Part shown: in pieces, positions 62,310 through 64,000 of the stretch
Position numbering within the stretch: position 1 is the first letter of the stretch
Layout of the letters: the number at the start of each line of letters is the position of its first letter
NCBI RefSeq assembly: GCF_000024025.1
Contig: NC_013131.1
Location: 558,001-622,000 of the forward strand
Direction of reading: 5' to 3'
Source of the DNA: Catenulispora acidiphila DSM 44928
Lineage (GTDB): Bacteria; Actinomycetota; Actinomycetes; Streptomycetales; Catenulisporaceae
DNA: 64,000 nucleotides
Made by a program: the position numbers and the translations under genes
Notes under the pieces: generated by a model
Database searches by the model: none
What the model saw: only the letters and a program-made list of their open reading frames with translations
What the model was told of the DNA's origin: nothing

Positions 62310-63366
62310 CCAGACCCAGCTGGCGGGCCCGTGCCACCGGATGGTGGGCACCCCAACGCTCCCGGTACTCAGCGAACGCGGCGTCGAGCCCGCTGCTCCA
62401 ACACAGGTTGGCCGATGTGTCCAGGGCCGCGAGCCCGACCACCTCGACATGCCGGCACATTCGCGCGTTCGCCGCGGACCACTCCGCGGCCAGGTTCCCG
62501 GCATACGCGCGCAGCGCCGTCGGCAGCACCGGACTGGCCGCGCGCCGGGCCGGGTTCACCAGCACCCTGGTCGCCGCGCCGAGGCCGTCCAGATACGCCT
62601 CGCCGATCGCATCGGCGTATCCCGACTGTGCCCCGCGCCGGGTCGCGGCCAGGCCGAACGTCACATGCCGTGCCTCGTCACGCACGACGTTCGCGAGCCC
62701 CTCGGACAGCGCGGTCAGCTCGCAGCTCTTGGCCAGGGCCCGCAGCGCGCGCAGCCCTGCGACAGCGAGCAGCCCCTCGGCGAGCAGGTGGTAGGAGACC
62801 ACCGCGACATGCCAGACCCGCCGGTCGTCGGGCCGGGTCCGCACGGCTGCGGTGTGCCGGGTCAGCAACGGGTCGTACACCACGCCGAACCCGGACTCGC
62901 CGCCCATCGCGCCGTGCGGTTCCAGCTGCTCGGCGGCTATGCCCGCGACGTCGGACAGGTAGCTTTGGAAGAACCGTACGTGCCGGGCCTCGTCGGCCAT
63001 CTGTGTACACAGATAGAGGCGGTCGGCCTCATCCGGCGCGTGGTCCGCGAGGGCGCTGAGCGTCCGGGTGACGCAGGACTCTCCGATCTCGAGTTCGGCG
63101 AGCGCGCTCAGGATCTCGCGCCGGGCGAACGGCCTGAGCTCAGCGAAGCGTCGGCGGTCCCGCGCGAGGTCGAGCCCCGCGACGCTCCACTGCCGGGACT
63201 CCCACCGGTTGTAGAGATCCGCGGAACCGGGCAGGCTGCGCAGGCCGTCACGGCCCGGTGGCCCAACCTCGTCGTGCGCGTCGTGCGCGTGCCCCTCGGT
63301 ATCGGAGCCGGCCGTGCCTTCCTGCGCGCTCCCGCCGTCCGTCCCCGTGCTCGCCCCGCCGCTCAT
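62305..63366 (-). CDS. R2-like ferritin-fold diiron oxidase
   Basis: 353 residues from the ATG at 63366, which overlaps the preceding stop (TGATG). After a 50-residue polar, Gly/His/Asp-rich start comes a four-helix ferritin-like domain: LYNRWESRQWSVAGLDLARD, ALAELEIGESCV (Glu), MADEARHVRFFQSYL (E-x-x-H), YHLLAEGLLAVAG (Glu) and VVRDEARHVTFG (E-x-x-H). These are the ligands of ribonucleotide-reductase R2-type carboxylate-bridged diiron centres. No R1 partner exists here, so an R2-like oxidase for the metabolite is likely: hydroxylation, desaturation or N-oxidation. Confidence 0.8.
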   Translation of the reverse strand: MSGGASTGTDGGSAQEGTAGSDTEGHAHDAHDEVGPPGRDGLRSLPGSADLYNRWESRQWSVAGLDLARDRRRFAELRPFARREILSALAELEIGESCVTRTLSALADHAPDEADRLYLCTQMADEARHVRFFQSYLSDVAGIAAEQLEPHGAMGGESGFGVVYDPLLTRHTAAVRTRPDDRRVWHVAVVSYHLLAEGLLAVAGLRALRALAKSCELTALSEGLANVVRDEARHVTFGLAATRRGAQSGYADAIGEAYLDGLGAATRVLVNPARRAASPVLPTALRAYAGNLAAEWSAANARMCRHVEVVGLAALDTSANLCWSSGLDAAFAEYRERWGAHHPVARARQLGLV

Positions 63367-64000
63367 CAGCTCTGCTCCCCCGCCGGCCAGGGCCATTCGC
63401 CGTGCACCAGACGCCAACCGTCGGGTACGCCTCCGTCGAGCAGTCTCAGCCACAGGTGGCGCCGGCGGGGCTTGCCGCTCGACGTCCGGGCGATGGAGCC
63501 CTTCGAGCCTTGGAAGATCAGGACCGGGAGGTCGGTCGAGGCCGCGGTGCGGATCCGCTGCTCGGCTTTGGCCGACCAGGTCCGGGGCGGATCGCCCTCG
63601 ACGAACACCGCCGCGAGGTCACGGGTCCCGATCGTGCCGAAGACCGCCGCGTACGCGGCGGGCCCCTGCTCACCGCCGAGCCGGGAAAGCTCCGCCTCCA
63701 CGTCCTCGGCGTAGACGCCGTGCCCGTGCACCCGCAGCGCGTCGCCGATGCGCCCGACGACGTAAAGCTCCCCGTCGAGCAGAAATCCGGCGTCCCCGGT
63801 GTCCAGGACAGGGTCCGCACCCGGCGCGTCCGCCGCTGAGCCCCGCGCCGAGAAGGGAACTGAACCGTCCCGCGTCAGGTACCCGGCCGCCAGCGAATCG
63901 CCCGACAGGCGTATTTCACCGAAGGTCCCGTCGGGCACCTCGTCCCCGGCGTCGTCGACGACCGTCACGGCGACGCCGTCGGCCGCGCGGCCGCAGCTCG
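63366..64000 (-). CDS. Acyl-AMP ligase (FAAL-like adenylate-forming enzyme), C-terminal part only
   Basis: About 211 C-terminal residues are in the window; the start lies beyond the right edge. Motifs of the AMP-binding superfamily: GTFGEIRLSGDSLAAGYL, VLDTGDAGFLLDGELYVVGR (A7/A8, with the catalytic Asp of TGD) and IARTSSGKPRRRHLW (A10, catalytic Lys). The A8-A10 linker contains the VHGHGVYAEDVEAEL block typical of fatty-acyl-AMP ligases. It should activate a carboxylic acid and load it onto one of the carrier proteins. The substrate cannot be told. Confidence 0.85.
   Translation of the reverse strand, partial: SCGRAADGVAVTVVDDAGDEVPDGTFGEIRLSGDSLAAGYLTRDGSVPFSARGSAADAPGADPVLDTGDAGFLLDGELYVVGRIGDALRVHGHGVYAEDVEAELSRLGGEQGPAAYAAVFGTIGTRDLAAVFVEGDPPRTWSAKAEQRIRTAASTDLPVLIFQGSKGSIARTSSGKPRRRHLWLRLLDGGVPDGWRLVHGEWPWPAGEQS

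Noticed and set aside
1-64000. CRISPR array, rRNA genes, intact tRNA genes, riboswitches
   Set aside because: No regularly spaced repeats, no rRNA-like segments, no complete cloverleaf and no recognisable riboswitch core were found by reading both strands; a covariance-model search would settle small RNAs.

Overview
The window is high-GC DNA with actinomycete-type content: FxSxx-COOH (Fxs) peptide-maturation genes, a SAV2177-type methyltransferase, KGGxGR-motif STAND ATPases, many GTG starts and ATGA/GTGA/TGATG gene overlaps. A filamentous, secondary-metabolite-producing actinobacterium is the best guess; the genus cannot be named from this sequence.

Left part (1-24 kb), an accessory and probable defence island. 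At 1-7.0 kb (minus strand) lie three of the four genes of a type II Wadjet system: jetA/DUF2397, jetB/DUF2398 and an SMC-like jetC that runs off the left edge. Two decayed transposases follow (7.4-9.6 kb). At 10.2-15.0 kb is a compact signalling or conflict locus: an FxsC-like TIR protein, a 1046-residue KGGTGR-ATPase/TIR-like/NACHT/4-TM protein, and a convergent SLATT-type two-TM protein. At 16.5-21.0 kb is a four-gene same-strand cassette: MazG-like pyrophosphohydrolase, ImmA/IrrE protease fused to a macro domain, P-loop kinase fused to an adenylosuccinate-synthetase homologue with PurZ-like substitutions, and a small DUF7002/DarT-like protein. This cassette is the strongest candidate for an undescribed system. 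Up to 24 kb the DNA is full of remnants (DUF262, Clp-N, IS3, tRNA-Arg 3' end).

Middle part (24-45.8 kb). Three secreted proteins share cell-wall-binding repeat 2 modules, one of them also a large beta-helix/PKD protein. After an IS scar comes the Fxs region: a 2-TM/RCK-like/RyR protein, a SLOG-type protein, a short precursor peptide (fxsA) behind a good promoter, fxsB (radical SAM/SPASM fused to an HExxH hydroxylase domain), an AAC(3)-fold acyltransferase, fxsC (TIR-like) and fxsT (KGGCGR ATPase/TIR-like/NB-ARC/TPR). The fxsC-fxsT pair is paralogous in layout to the 10.2-14.6 kb pair. An alpha/beta hydrolase closes the region.

Right part (46-64 kb). Nested integrase-type transposases (46.1-49.4 kb) lead to a second tRNA-Arg 3' remnant with a terminator, a VapBC pair with a frameshifted toxin, and a decayed M23 peptidase. 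From 53.4 kb to the right edge a minus-strand run of 13 tightly packed genes forms a biosynthetic gene cluster of unusual logic: an acyl-AMP ligase, an R2-like diiron protein, two stand-alone carrier proteins, a transglutaminase-like protein, an AurF-like N-oxygenase, an aminoacyl-tRNA-synthetase-like amino acid:carrier-protein ligase, a phosphopantetheinyl transferase, a flavin halogenase, a pyridoxamine-oxidase-fold protein, a methyltransferase, a thioesterase and an alpha/beta hydrolase. No multimodular NRPS or PKS is visible, so the product is probably a small, N-oxidised and possibly halogenated amino-acid/acyl conjugate. A pair of identical operator-like repeats sits in the main promoter gap of this cluster.
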